A stretch of 64,000 bases of DNA from JAHKLT01 sp046197865 (lineage in GTDB: Archaea; Methanobacteriota; Methanobacteria; Methanobacteriales; Methanobacteriaceae). Where the stretch lies: NCBI RefSeq assembly GCF_046197865.1, contig NZ_CP166990.1:1364001-1428000 (forward strand), in the 5' to 3' direction. The notes under the pieces were generated by a model. That model ran no database searches. It was not told the origin of the DNA and saw only the letters and a list, made by a program, of their open reading frames with translations. This document shows, in pieces, positions 19,535-29,227 of the stretch. How positions within the stretch are numbered: the stretch's first letter is position 1; each line of letters begins with the position of its first letter. The position numbers and the translations under genes are program-made.

Positions 19535-20776
19535 CTATTCTTTTATTTTTAAATATCTTTTATAAAATTTATAAACAATTATAAATAAAATAGCAAAAAA
19601 AACAAGTTTATATCCAAACCATATGTTTTTTATATCAAATATAAATAAAATTAATTTAACACTTAACATTAAAATTGATCCAACAATAATTAAAAAAGTA
19701 ATTCTTTTAAAGGGATATGTATAATTTTCTCTTTCTAAAGTTAAATATAATACTACAAAAGAAATTAATGCTACAAAAGGAACAGTTAACATATTCGTTT
19801 CTTTTAATTCTATTAATGAAAGGAATAGTGTTAAAAATGCGAACATAGGAATTAATAAATATTTTTTTAAAAATTTAGTTTTATATGTTAAAGTAATAGT
19901 GCTGAATTTTTCTATAAATTCTGGAGTGCACAAATTATTATATTCTTTGGAGTTCAAAAGTAATGTTGATCTGTTTTTTATATTATTTTTAGAAATAAGA
20001 ATAGGAATATCTTCATCTAAATCATAATATTCTATGTTTGTTTCAATATCCTCAGAACTATCATCATAAATGTATTCTGTTATTGAATTATATGTAAATT
20101 TTTTATAAGCTTTAATTTTTGAATTTTCTTCATCATTAATATAATAAATCAATTCAACAGTAGAATTATCTAATTCTAATCCATGAGGAATATGTAAATT
20201 AAATTCAGGTTGGATAAATTCTTCAATAATATAATCAGATTCATAACAACGTCTCATATTGGCGAATTTAGTCGTGTTTCTTGAAAAAAAATCCTTAATA
20301 AAATAAAAACAAATTTTTAAAAAATTCCAAATTCCTCCATACTTTTCATTGAAAATAGTTTTTTCTAAAATGGGATTATTATCAACAAAATCGTATCCTA
20401 TTTCTAATTTAATGTGTTTAACTTCCCTTTCATCATCTTCTACATAATTTATGAATTCATCAATTTCTACATCATTCCAATGACTATTTTCTAAAATTTC
20501 TTTTAATGAAGACATAGTCAAAGAAGGGAAGTTATTATCTTTTCCTAATGAAATTTTAATACTAGTATCAAAAAAGAGGTAAGCTAACTCTCCTCCAGTT
20601 ATTCTATTTTTAACATATAAATTAGCAAATTTAATATCTTCAAAATCATAATAAAAATAATCATCTAAAGAAATAAAATCAAAAACAAAAATAATTTTTT
20701 GATTATATTTATCTTTTGAATAAGATTCGAACACATGGTACCATGTTTGATTTATTATAGAAAATGACATGTGCAA
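19535..20776 (-). CDS. hypothetical protein with C-terminal membrane domain
   Basis: 413 residues, not recognised. Residues 1-295 look soluble, acidic and aromatic-rich (many Tyr, Phe, Asp, Glu), without a signal peptide. Residues about 300-405 carry four hydrophobic helices (LLIPMFAFLTLFLSLI, VPFVALISFVVLYLTL, ITFLIIVGSILMLSVKLILF, and LVFFAILFIIVYKF), ending in a basic tail. This suggests a cytoplasmic sensor or binding part anchored by its C-terminus. A 40-codon ORF ends 8 bp before its start. No neighbour gives a function. Confidence 0.6.
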   Translation of the reverse strand: MHMSFSIINQTWYHVFESYSKDKYNQKIIFVFDFISLDDYFYYDFEDIKFANLYVKNRITGGELAYLFFDTSIKISLGKDNNFPSLTMSSLKEILENSHWNDVEIDEFINYVEDDEREVKHIKLEIGYDFVDNNPILEKTIFNEKYGGIWNFLKICFYFIKDFFSRNTTKFANMRRCYESDYIIEEFIQPEFNLHIPHGLELDNSTVELIYYINDEENSKIKAYKKFTYNSITEYIYDDSSEDIETNIEYYDLDEDIPILISKNNIKNRSTLLLNSKEYNNLCTPEFIEKFSTITLTYKTKFLKKYLLIPMFAFLTLFLSLIELKETNMLTVPFVALISFVVLYLTLERENYTYPFKRITFLIIVGSILMLSVKLILFIFDIKNIWFGYKLVFFAILFIIVYKFYKRYLKIKE

Positions 20777-20784
20777 AAAGTATT

Positions 20785-20907
20785 TTAATTATTTAATTTT
20801 TTACCATTTTTTAAATCTTCTAATTGTTTTTTAGAAATTGGCCTCATACCCTTAATTTTATTAGTACGTAATCCCAATAGTTTATAATGTTTTCCATCTC
20901 TCATCAT
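20785..20907 (-). CDS. short ORF, 40 codons, upstream of the membrane protein
   Basis: ATG at 20907-20905 (a second ATG follows at once), stop at 20787-20785. The product is basic with a mixed composition (MRDGKHYKLLGLRTNKIKG then MRPISKKQLEDLKNGKKLN) and reads like a real small protein, not A/T-driven noise. A GGAG lies about 11 bp before the start. It ends 8 bp before the 413-residue gene, so the two may be co-transcribed. No family recognised. Confidence 0.5.
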   Translation of the reverse strand: MMRDGKHYKLLGLRTNKIKGMRPISKKQLEDLKNGKKLNN

Positions 20908-21295
20908 ATTAAAAAAACTCCAAAAATTATTTAAAAATTTAATATCTAATGATTATATTGTTTATATATTATCTTAATTTCCTCAATTATTATATTATCT
21001 ACTATAATATATAAATTTTATTTAATTGCTTTTATGATAAATATATGTGTTTTTCATATAATCAAAAATTTTATCTAAAGTATAGATAATATAATTTATA
21101 ATATGAATTATGTACTTATATATCTTTCTATTTATGAATAAAACATTATTGTGCTGATTTAGTATTAATACATTAAATTAATAAAATTTATAGTAAAAAA
21201 AATTGAAAAAATAAAAAACTCCAATAAAATTATTTATAAATAAAATGAAATTAATATTAAATATTAGTATAAGGTAAATTTAAAATGGTGAGAAA
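20908..21295. other. divergent 388-bp intergenic region with inverted repeats
   Basis: Very A+T-rich region separating the 40-codon ORF from the small membrane gene. It contains the inverted repeat TATCTA (21072-21077) and TAGATA (21083-21088), and TATA-like boxes around 21005-21015. No gene seen. The repeat could be a regulator site, but only symmetry supports that. Confidence 0.35.
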
Positions 21296-21652
21296 ATGAA
21301 TTTTTTATGGTTTTATATAGCTGTTGCATTAGCTTTTAGTGATATAATACATTCACATATAATGTGGAGGATATTCAATAATTTTTACATATTATTAGCT
21401 GGATTAATACACAATACAGTACACTCCCCTTTACAAACTTGGATTATACATGAATTAATAGAAGCAATTTTCCATTTTTGTGTGATTTCATTGTTGTTTT
21501 TCTCATTTAAAATAGGAATGGCAGCTGCATTTATTCATTTTGTAATAGATGTAAGTCATACCATATTAATAAGAGATTTACCACCAATACCACATAGAGC
21601 ATTGCATTTTGTTATAGAATCTGCATTTTTTATGCTTATTTATGGACTTTAG
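21296..21652 (+). CDS. small conserved-looking membrane protein
   Basis: 118 residues with three or four hydrophobic segments (about 3-20, 26-45, 55-78, 98-116) and a notable number of histidines within or next to them (SDIIHSHIMW, HNTVHSPLQTWIIHELIE, FIHFVIDVSH, PHRALHFVIE). The histidine spacing recalls membrane metal-binding or metal-dependent hydrolase proteins, but I do not recognise a family. A weak GGTGAG lies 4 bp upstream of the ATG. It ends 13 bp before pheT and is probably co-transcribed with it. Confidence 0.65.
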   Translation: MNFLWFYIAVALAFSDIIHSHIMWRIFNNFYILLAGLIHNTVHSPLQTWIIHELIEAIFHFCVISLLFFSFKIGMAAAFIHFVIDVSHTILIRDLPPIPHRALHFVIESAFFMLIYGL

Positions 21653-21665
21653 GAGATTTAATTAA

Positions 21666-23315
21666 ATGCCAGTTATTACATTTAAATATACAGACTTAGA
21701 AGAATTTGGAATAAATATTGAAAATGATAAGTTAATTGACATCATACCTATGATGGGTAGTGATATTGAAGACTTTAATGATGATGAAATTAAAGTAGAA
21801 TTCTTCCCAAATCGTCCAGATAATTTATCTATTGAAGGAGTAGCTAGATCTTTTAAAGGATTTATATCACAAGAAGTTGGTCTTCCAAATTATAAATTAA
21901 ATGATTCTAATGAAAAAGTAATTGTTAGTGATGAAATACTAGAAATTAGGCCTTATATTGGATTTGCAAAAATTAAAGGAACTAATTTTAAAGGAGATAA
22001 GCTTAAACAAATCATGGATTTTCAAGAAAATCTTCATTGGGTAATTGGAAGAGATAGGAAAAAAGTAGCTATTGGAATACATAATGCTGATGTAATAACT
22101 GCTCCTTATAAATACATAGCTAGTTCAAAAGACGAAAATTCATTTATAGCTTTAGAAACTGAAAGTGAAATGACACCTGATGAAATATTAAAAGATCATG
22201 AAAAAGGAGCTAAATATTCTCATTTACTTGAAAGTTTTGATAAATATCCTATAATTTTAGATAATGACAATCAAGTTTTATCTATGCCTCCAATTATAAA
22301 TGGAGAGCTAACGAAATTAACTGAAGATACTGAAAATGTAATTGTAGATGTTACAGGAACAGATGAAAAAGCAGTTAATCAAACATTAAACATTATTTGT
22401 TCTTCATTTGCAGAAGGTGGAGCACAAATTGAAACAATAGAAGTAGTTTATCCTAATGAAACTATAATAACACCTAATTTAAAAACACAAGAGAAAACTG
22501 TTCATGTTGATTTAGCTAATAAGTTAATAGGTGGAACAAGCTTAAATGCTGATGATATAGCTAAATTACTTAAAAAAGCAAGATTTGATAGTGAACTTAT
22601 AAATGATAATGAAGTTAAAGCTATTATTCCATCTTACAGAATAGATATTTTACATGAAGTAGATGTTGTTGAAAATATAGCTATTCAATATTGTATAAAT
22701 AAAGTTGAAGCTGAACTTCCAGATGTATCAACAATTGCATCAGAACATAATTGGTTTAAATCTGAGAAGACAATAAGAGAAGTTATGATTGGATTAGGTT
22801 TTCAAGAAGTTATGAGTTTAATGCTTACAAGTGAAAAATCTCACTATGAAAATATGTTACAATCAGAAGATGAGCATGTTGAAGTATTAAAACCAATTAC
22901 AATTGATAGAACTATGATTAGAAAAAGTTTAATTAATAGTTTAATGGAATTTTTAGAAGATAATAAACATGAAGATTTACCTCAAAAGTTATTTGAAATA
23001 GGAGATGTATTATATCTTGATGATACAAAAGAAACAAAAGTTAAAACTGTTAAAAAACTTGCAGGAGTAATTTGTCATTCATCTGCAAACTTTACAGAAA
23101 TGAAAACTAATATTACAACTATTTTAGATAATTTAGGTTATTCAATGGAAATATCTTCTTCTGATAATCCTAGTTTTATTTCAGGACGCGTAGCTAATTT
23201 AAAAGGAAGTTCTGAAAATGGTACAATATCAGGATTCTTTGGAGAAATATCACCAAAAGTAATTAGAAACTTTACATTAGAATATCCTGTAATAGCTTTT
23301 GAAATTACTTTTTAA
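21666..23315 (+). CDS. pheT: phenylalanyl-tRNA synthetase beta subunit
   Basis: 549 residues, the archaeal/eukaryal-type beta chain without the bacterial N-terminal tRNA-binding extension. Seen in order: a B1-like domain with FFPNRPDNLSIEGVARS (about 49-65), B3/B4 editing region (HNADVITAPYKYI, TGTDEKAV), B5 (YRIDILHEVDVVENIAIQY near 326-344), and the class II-like core. With PheS, not present here, it charges tRNA-Phe. Start preceded by GGAGATTTAATTAA. Convergent with the first ALP and separated by a hairpin terminator. Confidence 0.96.
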   Translation: MPVITFKYTDLEEFGINIENDKLIDIIPMMGSDIEDFNDDEIKVEFFPNRPDNLSIEGVARSFKGFISQEVGLPNYKLNDSNEKVIVSDEILEIRPYIGFAKIKGTNFKGDKLKQIMDFQENLHWVIGRDRKKVAIGIHNADVITAPYKYIASSKDENSFIALETESEMTPDEILKDHEKGAKYSHLLESFDKYPIILDNDNQVLSMPPIINGELTKLTEDTENVIVDVTGTDEKAVNQTLNIICSSFAEGGAQIETIEVVYPNETIITPNLKTQEKTVHVDLANKLIGGTSLNADDIAKLLKKARFDSELINDNEVKAIIPSYRIDILHEVDVVENIAIQYCINKVEAELPDVSTIASEHNWFKSEKTIREVMIGLGFQEVMSLMLTSEKSHYENMLQSEDEHVEVLKPITIDRTMIRKSLINSLMEFLEDNKHEDLPQKLFEIGDVLYLDDTKETKVKTVKKLAGVICHSSANFTEMKTNITTILDNLGYSMEISSSDNPSFISGRVANLKGSSENGTISGFFGEISPKVIRNFTLEYPVIAFEITF

Positions 23316-23344
23316 AGTTAAATAAATTAAAAAAAATTAAAAAA

Positions 23345-23364
23345 AAGGAATAATAATATTCCTT
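23345..23364. terminator. bidirectional terminator between pheT and the first ALP
   Basis: Perfect 8-bp stem AAGGAATA / TATTCCTT with a 4-nt loop. On the minus strand it is followed by a long T-rich run (23344 down to about 23320), giving a strong terminator for the ALP, with a weaker T-run on the plus strand for pheT. Confidence 0.75.
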
Positions 23365-23371
23365 CTTATTT

Positions 23372-26300
23372 TTAAACTACTATAACATTATTACTAGTAC
23401 TATATCCTTTCCAAGTAGCTGTAGCAATGTAACTGTTAGGATCTAAATTAATATTTAGTCTAACAATACCATCCATACCACTTGTTCTATTATATAATAC
23501 ACCATTAATGTTAATTTGAATTGTTTGATTAGTTACAGGGTTTGCATCACGATCTAAGACTAAAACATTATAAGTATCATTAGTACCGAATGTTTTATTT
23601 AAATCATATCCAATAAGAATAGGATTAACAGTAATATTATTACTTACACTCATACCACCATAAGTAGTAGTGATAGCATATTCTCTAGGATCAAGATTAA
23701 TGTTTAACTTAGCAATACCATCATCATTAGTAGTTCTATTATAAATTCTACCATTAATATTAAATGTCACATTAACACCAGATAAAGGATTTCCTTGAGG
23801 ATCTAAAACTAAAGCATTAAATGTATCATTTTCAGCAAAGGTCTTATTTAAATTATTAGTTTCAATTATAGGTTTAACTAAAATAGTATTAGAAATGCTT
23901 AAACCATCGTAAGATGCTGTAATAATATAGAAACCTGGATCTAAATTAATATTTAAAGTAGCTGTTCCATTAACACTAGTTCTATTATAAATTCTACCAT
24001 TAATATTAAATGTTACATTAACACCAGATAAAGGATTACCTTCTTTATCAAAAACATCTACATTATATTGTGTACCATTACGGAAATATTTCTCAACATC
24101 TTCTGCAGTAAGGAATGGTTCAATATCTATAAAAGTACTTACAGTTTTATTATTATATTTATCATTTCCTTTAAATTCTGAGCTAACATTGTAAAGACCT
24201 GGATCTAAATTAATGTTTAAAGAAACTGTACCATTTTCATCAGTTGTTCTATTATAAGTTACACCATTAACAGTGATGAAAACAAGTAAACCTTTAATAG
24301 GATTTCCTAAGTAATCAGTGAGAATAGCTATATATCTAGTTCCATCTTTATAAAACATGAAAATATCCTCAGTATCTATTATAATATCCCCTTTAATAAC
24401 TTCAAAATCAATTATAGTAGTAAATGGATTTACATTACCATCACCAAGATAATTTAAAACACCAGTAAAATTACCAACTTCTAAATCATCAAGATAGAAA
24501 ATAGCATTACTTCCAATAATAGTACCATTATATATTGTACCATTAACATTTAATGTAATATTGCCAGTAGCATCTTGATTAATAGGTATGATTAAAACAT
24601 TTTCTTCATTAATTGTAACATCAATATTATCATCAACAGTGATATTTCCTTTTATAATTTCTAAATCTATTTCAGAAGAATTCAAAGCAATGTATTCACA
24701 ATATTCCTCATATACATGTCTAAATTGTACTGTATAATTACCAACTTTTTTATCATCAAAATTAACAGTAAATGTACCATTATCACCAGTAGTTATAGTT
24801 TTATAGAAAACTCCATTGAGATATACATCTAATTCTAAAACATCATCAAATGCTAAATTAGTAATTTGACCTTCAATAGTAGTATTTCCATAGTTGAAAA
24901 CATAAGAGTTATTTAAATTATTGAAATCAATTACACGTTTTGATGCATTAATAACTGTATCATTTTTAATAGCCTCATATCTATCATCAATTAGTTGAAC
25001 AATAACTCTCCATTCATTTATCCATGTAATATAATAAGGAATGCTAAATGATCCATTTACATTTTCAACGATAAAACTATCAGAATCAATAGTAACATTT
25101 AAACTAACTTTATCTGAGTTTTTAAGACCAACTATTTCACCAGTAATATTTATTGTATCTCCATAATAAATTAATTCATCATCTAATTTAGTTATTTTAA
25201 TTTGAGCTACGGTTTTATTAATAGTTAAATTGTAAATAGTAGAATTAACAGCATTATATTTATTTGTTCCATTAAATCTAACTTGAATAGTATAATTTCC
25301 AGGAACTAAAGTTTTTAAATCAAATTCAAAATTACCATTATCAGATATAACAGAGCTATTATATTCTCCATTAATCCATAAATCAACAGTAATATTATCA
25401 TTATCAATCAAATCATCAATAGTGCCTTCAACAATTGTTTCACCATAAGTATCATTTTGATTATCTAAATTAATAGTAAGATTAATAGCTTCTCTAACTT
25501 CAAATTCTATTACAGATATAACTTCCCCATTAAAGTAGATTGTTAAGTTATAATCTCCAGTAGCATTTGGAAGAGGAATAGTTAATTTATTTTCAATAAG
25601 ATCTTTATTAACAATATATTCAGTTCCATTTACATCAATTACAATAGGAGGTAATAAGTCAACATCCACAGGAGTTGAATCATTTAATTTAACAACAATA
25701 TTATACACTAAATTATCATTAAGATAGGTTATATTATTAATTGCTTCAAGTTCTAAATCTACTTGAATATAATTTTCTAAAGTTTTAACACCTCTAATTA
25801 CATTTGTAATTGTTGGATCGTTAGATCCCCAAAAGTTACCAGATAAAATATTATTTTCTTCTGCTGAACCATCACCAACAAAAATAGTAAAACCATCATT
25901 ATTATTATAAAATGCAGAATAAGAAACAGTTAAATTACCAGTATCGGAATTAATTATAGCTCCACCTGCAGCAGCACTATTATTTTCAAATATACTACTT
26001 TCAATAGTAAGTACGTCTACATTTTGTATAGCTCCACCATTTGTAGCATTATTATTTGTAAATTCACTATTTTTTATATCCAAATTTTTTGCATTATATA
26101 TAGCTCCACCTAAAATAGCAGAATTATTATTAAAAATAGTTCCATCAATAGACATGTCAGCTGTATTACCTATTGCTCCAGCAGCAAATGCTGAATTATT
26201 ATTAAAAGTTGAATCATTTAAATTTAAAGTTGATGATCCTAAGTTCAATATAGCTCCACCAGCAATATAACCTTCAATAGTTGCATAATTGTTTTCAAAA

Positions 26301-27166
26301 AGACAATTGATAATATCCAAATCAGAATTCGTATTATAAATAGCTCCACCAGTAGTCGCTCCATTATTAGTGAAATTAGTGTTTATAATTTCAAGACTGC
26401 CAAAATTAAGTATTGCCCCACCTGATGGAATGTAATTATTATTCAAATCTAATGTTACTTGATTATTATCAAAAAGACCATTAGATATTGTTACAGTAGC
26501 ATTATTATTATAAATAGCTCCACCATTTCCAGTAGCTCCTTCATATGTTAATCCTTTATTATTAATAAAAGTAGATCCATCAATTGTTACTTCACTAGTT
26601 TTTAACATTAATGCCCCACCTTTAATTGCAAGGTTATTATCAAAAATACTATCAGAAATATCTATAGTTCCATTTTCTATACAAATAGCTCCACCATTAT
26701 GTCTTGCTGTATTATCCATAAAAGTACAATTAATAATAGTTAATTGACCAAGAGAGTAGATTGCACCACCATATCCAGAATATTCTTCTCCAGCAAGCAA
26801 TGTTGCATTACCATTTTTTAATATAACATTTTCTAATGTTAAAAATCCATTTTCTTCAATATTAAAAATTCTAACAAGATTATTTCCATCAATAACCCCA
26901 TTTTTAATTGTGATTTCTTTATCAATAACAATACCATCATAATAAGATCCAGTATCATTATATTTTACAATTCCACCTTCTAAATCAACAACATCATTAT
27001 CATTTATCTCATTTTCAAGCCATGTGAAGTTGTTTACATCAGATGTTTCATCATCAAATAAGCTATTATCATGCGTTATACCAATTTCAACGTCTTCTGC
27101 TACAACCGAACCAACAGAAAATAAAATTAATATAAGCAATAAGCTTAATTTTAGCATTTTTTGCAT
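23372..27166 (-). CDS. adhesin-like protein: beta-helix plus Ig-like repeats
   Basis: 1264 residues with a signal peptide ending near VVAED (about 25). Residues 60-450 form a right-handed parallel beta-helix, seen as repeats of GGAIYN/FxNNSA type at about 22-30 residue spacing. Residues 480-920 contain Ig-like modules (YGDTINITGEI, YNLTINKTVAQIKIT). The last 340 residues are four copies of the ~85-residue module with core INGxxYNRTTxxxGxAxLNINLDPG. No C-terminal membrane anchor. The protein is secreted and Asn/Thr-rich, with many N-glycosylation sequons. Probably mediates attachment to host, bacteria or the pseudomurein wall; that role is inference from Methanobrevibacter ALPs. Good GGAGG before the ATG. 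Confidence 0.88.
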   Translation of the reverse strand: MQKMLKLSLLLILILFSVGSVVAEDVEIGITHDNSLFDDETSDVNNFTWLENEINDNDVVDLEGGIVKYNDTGSYYDGIVIDKEITIKNGVIDGNNLVRIFNIEENGFLTLENVILKNGNATLLAGEEYSGYGGAIYSLGQLTIINCTFMDNTARHNGGAICIENGTIDISDSIFDNNLAIKGGALMLKTSEVTIDGSTFINNKGLTYEGATGNGGAIYNNNATVTISNGLFDNNQVTLDLNNNYIPSGGAILNFGSLEIINTNFTNNGATTGGAIYNTNSDLDIINCLFENNYATIEGYIAGGAILNLGSSTLNLNDSTFNNNSAFAAGAIGNTADMSIDGTIFNNNSAILGGAIYNAKNLDIKNSEFTNNNATNGGAIQNVDVLTIESSIFENNSAAAGGAIINSDTGNLTVSYSAFYNNNDGFTIFVGDGSAEENNILSGNFWGSNDPTITNVIRGVKTLENYIQVDLELEAINNITYLNDNLVYNIVVKLNDSTPVDVDLLPPIVIDVNGTEYIVNKDLIENKLTIPLPNATGDYNLTIYFNGEVISVIEFEVREAINLTINLDNQNDTYGETIVEGTIDDLIDNDNITVDLWINGEYNSSVISDNGNFEFDLKTLVPGNYTIQVRFNGTNKYNAVNSTIYNLTINKTVAQIKITKLDDELIYYGDTINITGEIVGLKNSDKVSLNVTIDSDSFIVENVNGSFSIPYYITWINEWRVIVQLIDDRYEAIKNDTVINASKRVIDFNNLNNSYVFNYGNTTIEGQITNLAFDDVLELDVYLNGVFYKTITTGDNGTFTVNFDDKKVGNYTVQFRHVYEEYCEYIALNSSEIDLEIIKGNITVDDNIDVTINEENVLIIPINQDATGNITLNVNGTIYNGTIIGSNAIFYLDDLEVGNFTGVLNYLGDGNVNPFTTIIDFEVIKGDIIIDTEDIFMFYKDGTRYIAILTDYLGNPIKGLLVFITVNGVTYNRTTDENGTVSLNINLDPGLYNVSSEFKGNDKYNNKTVSTFIDIEPFLTAEDVEKYFRNGTQYNVDVFDKEGNPLSGVNVTFNINGRIYNRTSVNGTATLNINLDPGFYIITASYDGLSISNTILVKPIIETNNLNKTFAENDTFNALVLDPQGNPLSGVNVTFNINGRIYNRTTNDDGIAKLNINLDPREYAITTTYGGMSVSNNITVNPILIGYDLNKTFGTNDTYNVLVLDRDANPVTNQTIQININGVLYNRTSGMDGIVRLNINLDPNSYIATATWKGYSTSNNVIVV

Positions 27167-27204
27167 TTTAAATCCTCCAAAAATATATATGTAGTTTAAT
27201 CTTA

Positions 27205-27218
27205 CGATAAACTATATA
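27205..27218 (-). promoter_or_regulatory. TATA-box candidate for the first ALP
   Basis: Minus-strand TTCTTATATAGTT lies about 40-50 bp before the ALP ATG, with GGAGG 7-11 bp before the start. Position suits an archaeal promoter with a leader of about 15-20 bases. Confidence 0.4.
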
Positions 27219-27412
27219 AGAATTTATTATACTTAGACCATATAGTTTTCTATCTTTTTTTGTTATAAATAAGAACAATTCGGCAAGTATAAACAATTTA
27301 TAACCTATAAAACAAAAAAATAAAATTATAATATGTTCATAATTTATGGACAATATTCTAAAAAAAATGAAAAAAAAATAATAAAAGGTATAAATTTTCC
27401 TTCTTTTAAAAA

Positions 27413-27955
27413 TTAGATACTTAAACCAAAATCATATGCTTCATCTAAAGCTTTTTGATTGGAATTTACTTCACCTATATCATGTATATCTCCAACATCC
27501 AATGTACCAAGGATATTCATTCCAACATATTCAAATGGTGAAGCTTTAGTAAGTTCAATATATTGATTATATGATCCTTGTGGAGCACCATAAGCAAACA
27601 TTAAAATAGCATCTTTTCCTTCAAGAGATTTATTAGGATTTCTTGATATAGAATAAAGCCTATCTACAAATATTTTACCTTGAGCAGACATTTGTCCATA
27701 ATAAATAGGACTTGTAAATATAAGACAATCAGCATCTAATAGCTCATCTAATACACCATTCATATCATCATTTCTTGCACAATCAAGCCCTTCAGCACAA
27801 GTTTCACAAGCCAAACAAGGTGATATATCTAAATCATTTAAAATGTATTTTTTAGTTTCTATTCCTTCACTAGATGCACCTTTAAGTGCTTGATCTAAAA
27901 GAATTTCTGAATTTCCACCTTTTCTAGGACTTGCACAAATTCCAACTACTTTCAT
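27413..27955 (-). CDS. iron-sulfur flavoprotein (NADPH-dependent FMN reductase-like)
   Basis: 180 residues of flavodoxin fold. The FMN phosphate loop ICASPRKGGNSEILL is at 5-19, and SPIYYGQMSAQGK near 81-93 is the second flavin contact. Between them a C-x2-C-x2-C-x5-C (CLACETCAEGLDC, about 51-63) matches the compact 4Fe-4S motif of archaeal Isf proteins. These carry electrons in the cytoplasm and may reduce oxygen or peroxide. Transcribed alone, flanked by A+T-rich gaps. Confidence 0.88.
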   Translation of the reverse strand: MKVVGICASPRKGGNSEILLDQALKGASSEGIETKKYILNDLDISPCLACETCAEGLDCARNDDMNGVLDELLDADCLIFTSPIYYGQMSAQGKIFVDRLYSISRNPNKSLEGKDAILMFAYGAPQGSYNQYIELTKASPFEYVGMNILGTLDVGDIHDIGEVNSNQKALDEAYDFGLSI

Positions 27956-28029
27956 AATATCATCTCCAAAACGTTATTTAAAATATATGTATTTTATATA
28001 AAATAAAAATTTCGAAAAAAAGATTGATT

Positions 28030-29196
28030 TTAAGAATAATCTAAATTAATATCTATTTCAGTTTCTGCATTTGGATATTTTTCTTTAATAATTTCAGTTA
28101 AATTTTTTTTAAACATATAAAAATCATTTACACTGAAATCAACAACGACATCAAAACGAAACAGCTGATTAGATTTATTATAGCTAAAATTATGAATACT
28201 TATTGCTCCTGGAAAATCCTTAATTATATACTTAACATATTCTCTTCTTTCTACAACATTTTTATCATATGTATTTACAGAATGAAGACCAAAAACCACA
28301 TGAATATTATAATTATCCCAAATATAATGTTGAGCAGCATCCATAGCTCCATATGCTTCTTCAACAGTAACATAATCAGGTAATTCTACATTTATAGAAG
28401 CTAATTTTGTTGTTGGACCATAATCATGTGCAATTAAATCATATGCTCCTATTATAGGTTCAAATTTTAATACTTCTTTTTTTAATGTCTCAGTTAATTT
28501 TTTATTTGGGCGTTTACCAATTAAACTACTAATTGTATCTTTTATAAGAGATAATCCAGTGTAACAAATAAAAATTGATAAAATAATCCCTACATATCCA
28601 TCAATATACCAACCAGTGTATTTTGAGACAATAGCACTTAAAACCACTAATGTTGATGTTAATACATCTACTTTAGCATCAGCTGCAGAAGCTATTAATG
28701 CTTCAGATTGTGTCCTCTCACCCATAAATTTTGTAAATATAGCTAAAGCCCATTTACCAATAATCATTATAATTAAAATAATAATTTGAAATGTTAAAAA
28801 ATAAGTATATTCAGGATTAATAATTCTCCCTATACTTATTCTTAGAAATTCAAAACCTGTAAAAAGAATGATTGCAGAAATAACCATTCCTGATAAATAT
28901 TCAATTCTCCCATATCCTAAAGGATGATCATGATCAGGAGGTAATTGAGATAACTTTAATCCTAAAATAGTTATAATAGATGAAGAAACATCAATTAAAT
29001 TATTTACTCCATCAGAAATAATAGAAATAGAATTTGAAATGATTCCTATAATAATTTTTGATATAGAAAAGATTATATTAGCAGCTATTCCCATAATTGC
29101 TGCAAATGTTATCATTCTTGTTCTTTCATTTCTACTTAAATTTTTTTTATTAAAAAAACTTGGAAAAAAACGTTTAATCATTAATTTACTCCACAT
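28030..29196 (-). CDS. cation diffusion facilitator (CDF) family metal efflux transporter
   Basis: 388 residues. Six membrane helices in residues 25-235; helix II carries SDGVNNLIDVSSS and the following loop DHDHPLGYGRIEYLSG is typical of CDF proteins; helix V has the second metal site AASAADAKVDVLTS. The C-terminal part from about 235 forms the cytoplasmic ferredoxin-like metal-sensing domains and appears duplicated, making the protein longer than minimal CDFs. Exports divalent metals (Zn, Mn, Fe or Co) by proton exchange; the metal cannot be predicted. Confidence 0.9.
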   Translation of the reverse strand: MWSKLMIKRFFPSFFNKKNLSRNERTRMITFAAIMGIAANIIFSISKIIIGIISNSISIISDGVNNLIDVSSSIITILGLKLSQLPPDHDHPLGYGRIEYLSGMVISAIILFTGFEFLRISIGRIINPEYTYFLTFQIIILIIMIIGKWALAIFTKFMGERTQSEALIASAADAKVDVLTSTLVVLSAIVSKYTGWYIDGYVGIILSIFICYTGLSLIKDTISSLIGKRPNKKLTETLKKEVLKFEPIIGAYDLIAHDYGPTTKLASINVELPDYVTVEEAYGAMDAAQHYIWDNYNIHVVFGLHSVNTYDKNVVERREYVKYIIKDFPGAISIHNFSYNKSNQLFRFDVVVDFSVNDFYMFKKNLTEIIKEKYPNAETEIDINLDYS

Positions 29197-29227
29197 AAAT
29201 TAAAAAAAAAGAAAAGTAATAAGAAGT

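Noticed and set aside
23372..27166. Repetitive AC-rich DNA in the ALP genes as CRISPR or satellite
   Set aside because: Repeats follow protein modules in frame, differ in sequence, and have no constant spacer pattern.
27168..27353. 61-codon minus-strand ORF just before the first ALP
   Set aside because: It covers the promoter and ribosome site of the ALP and its product is A/T-driven and hydrophobic, without a start signal.
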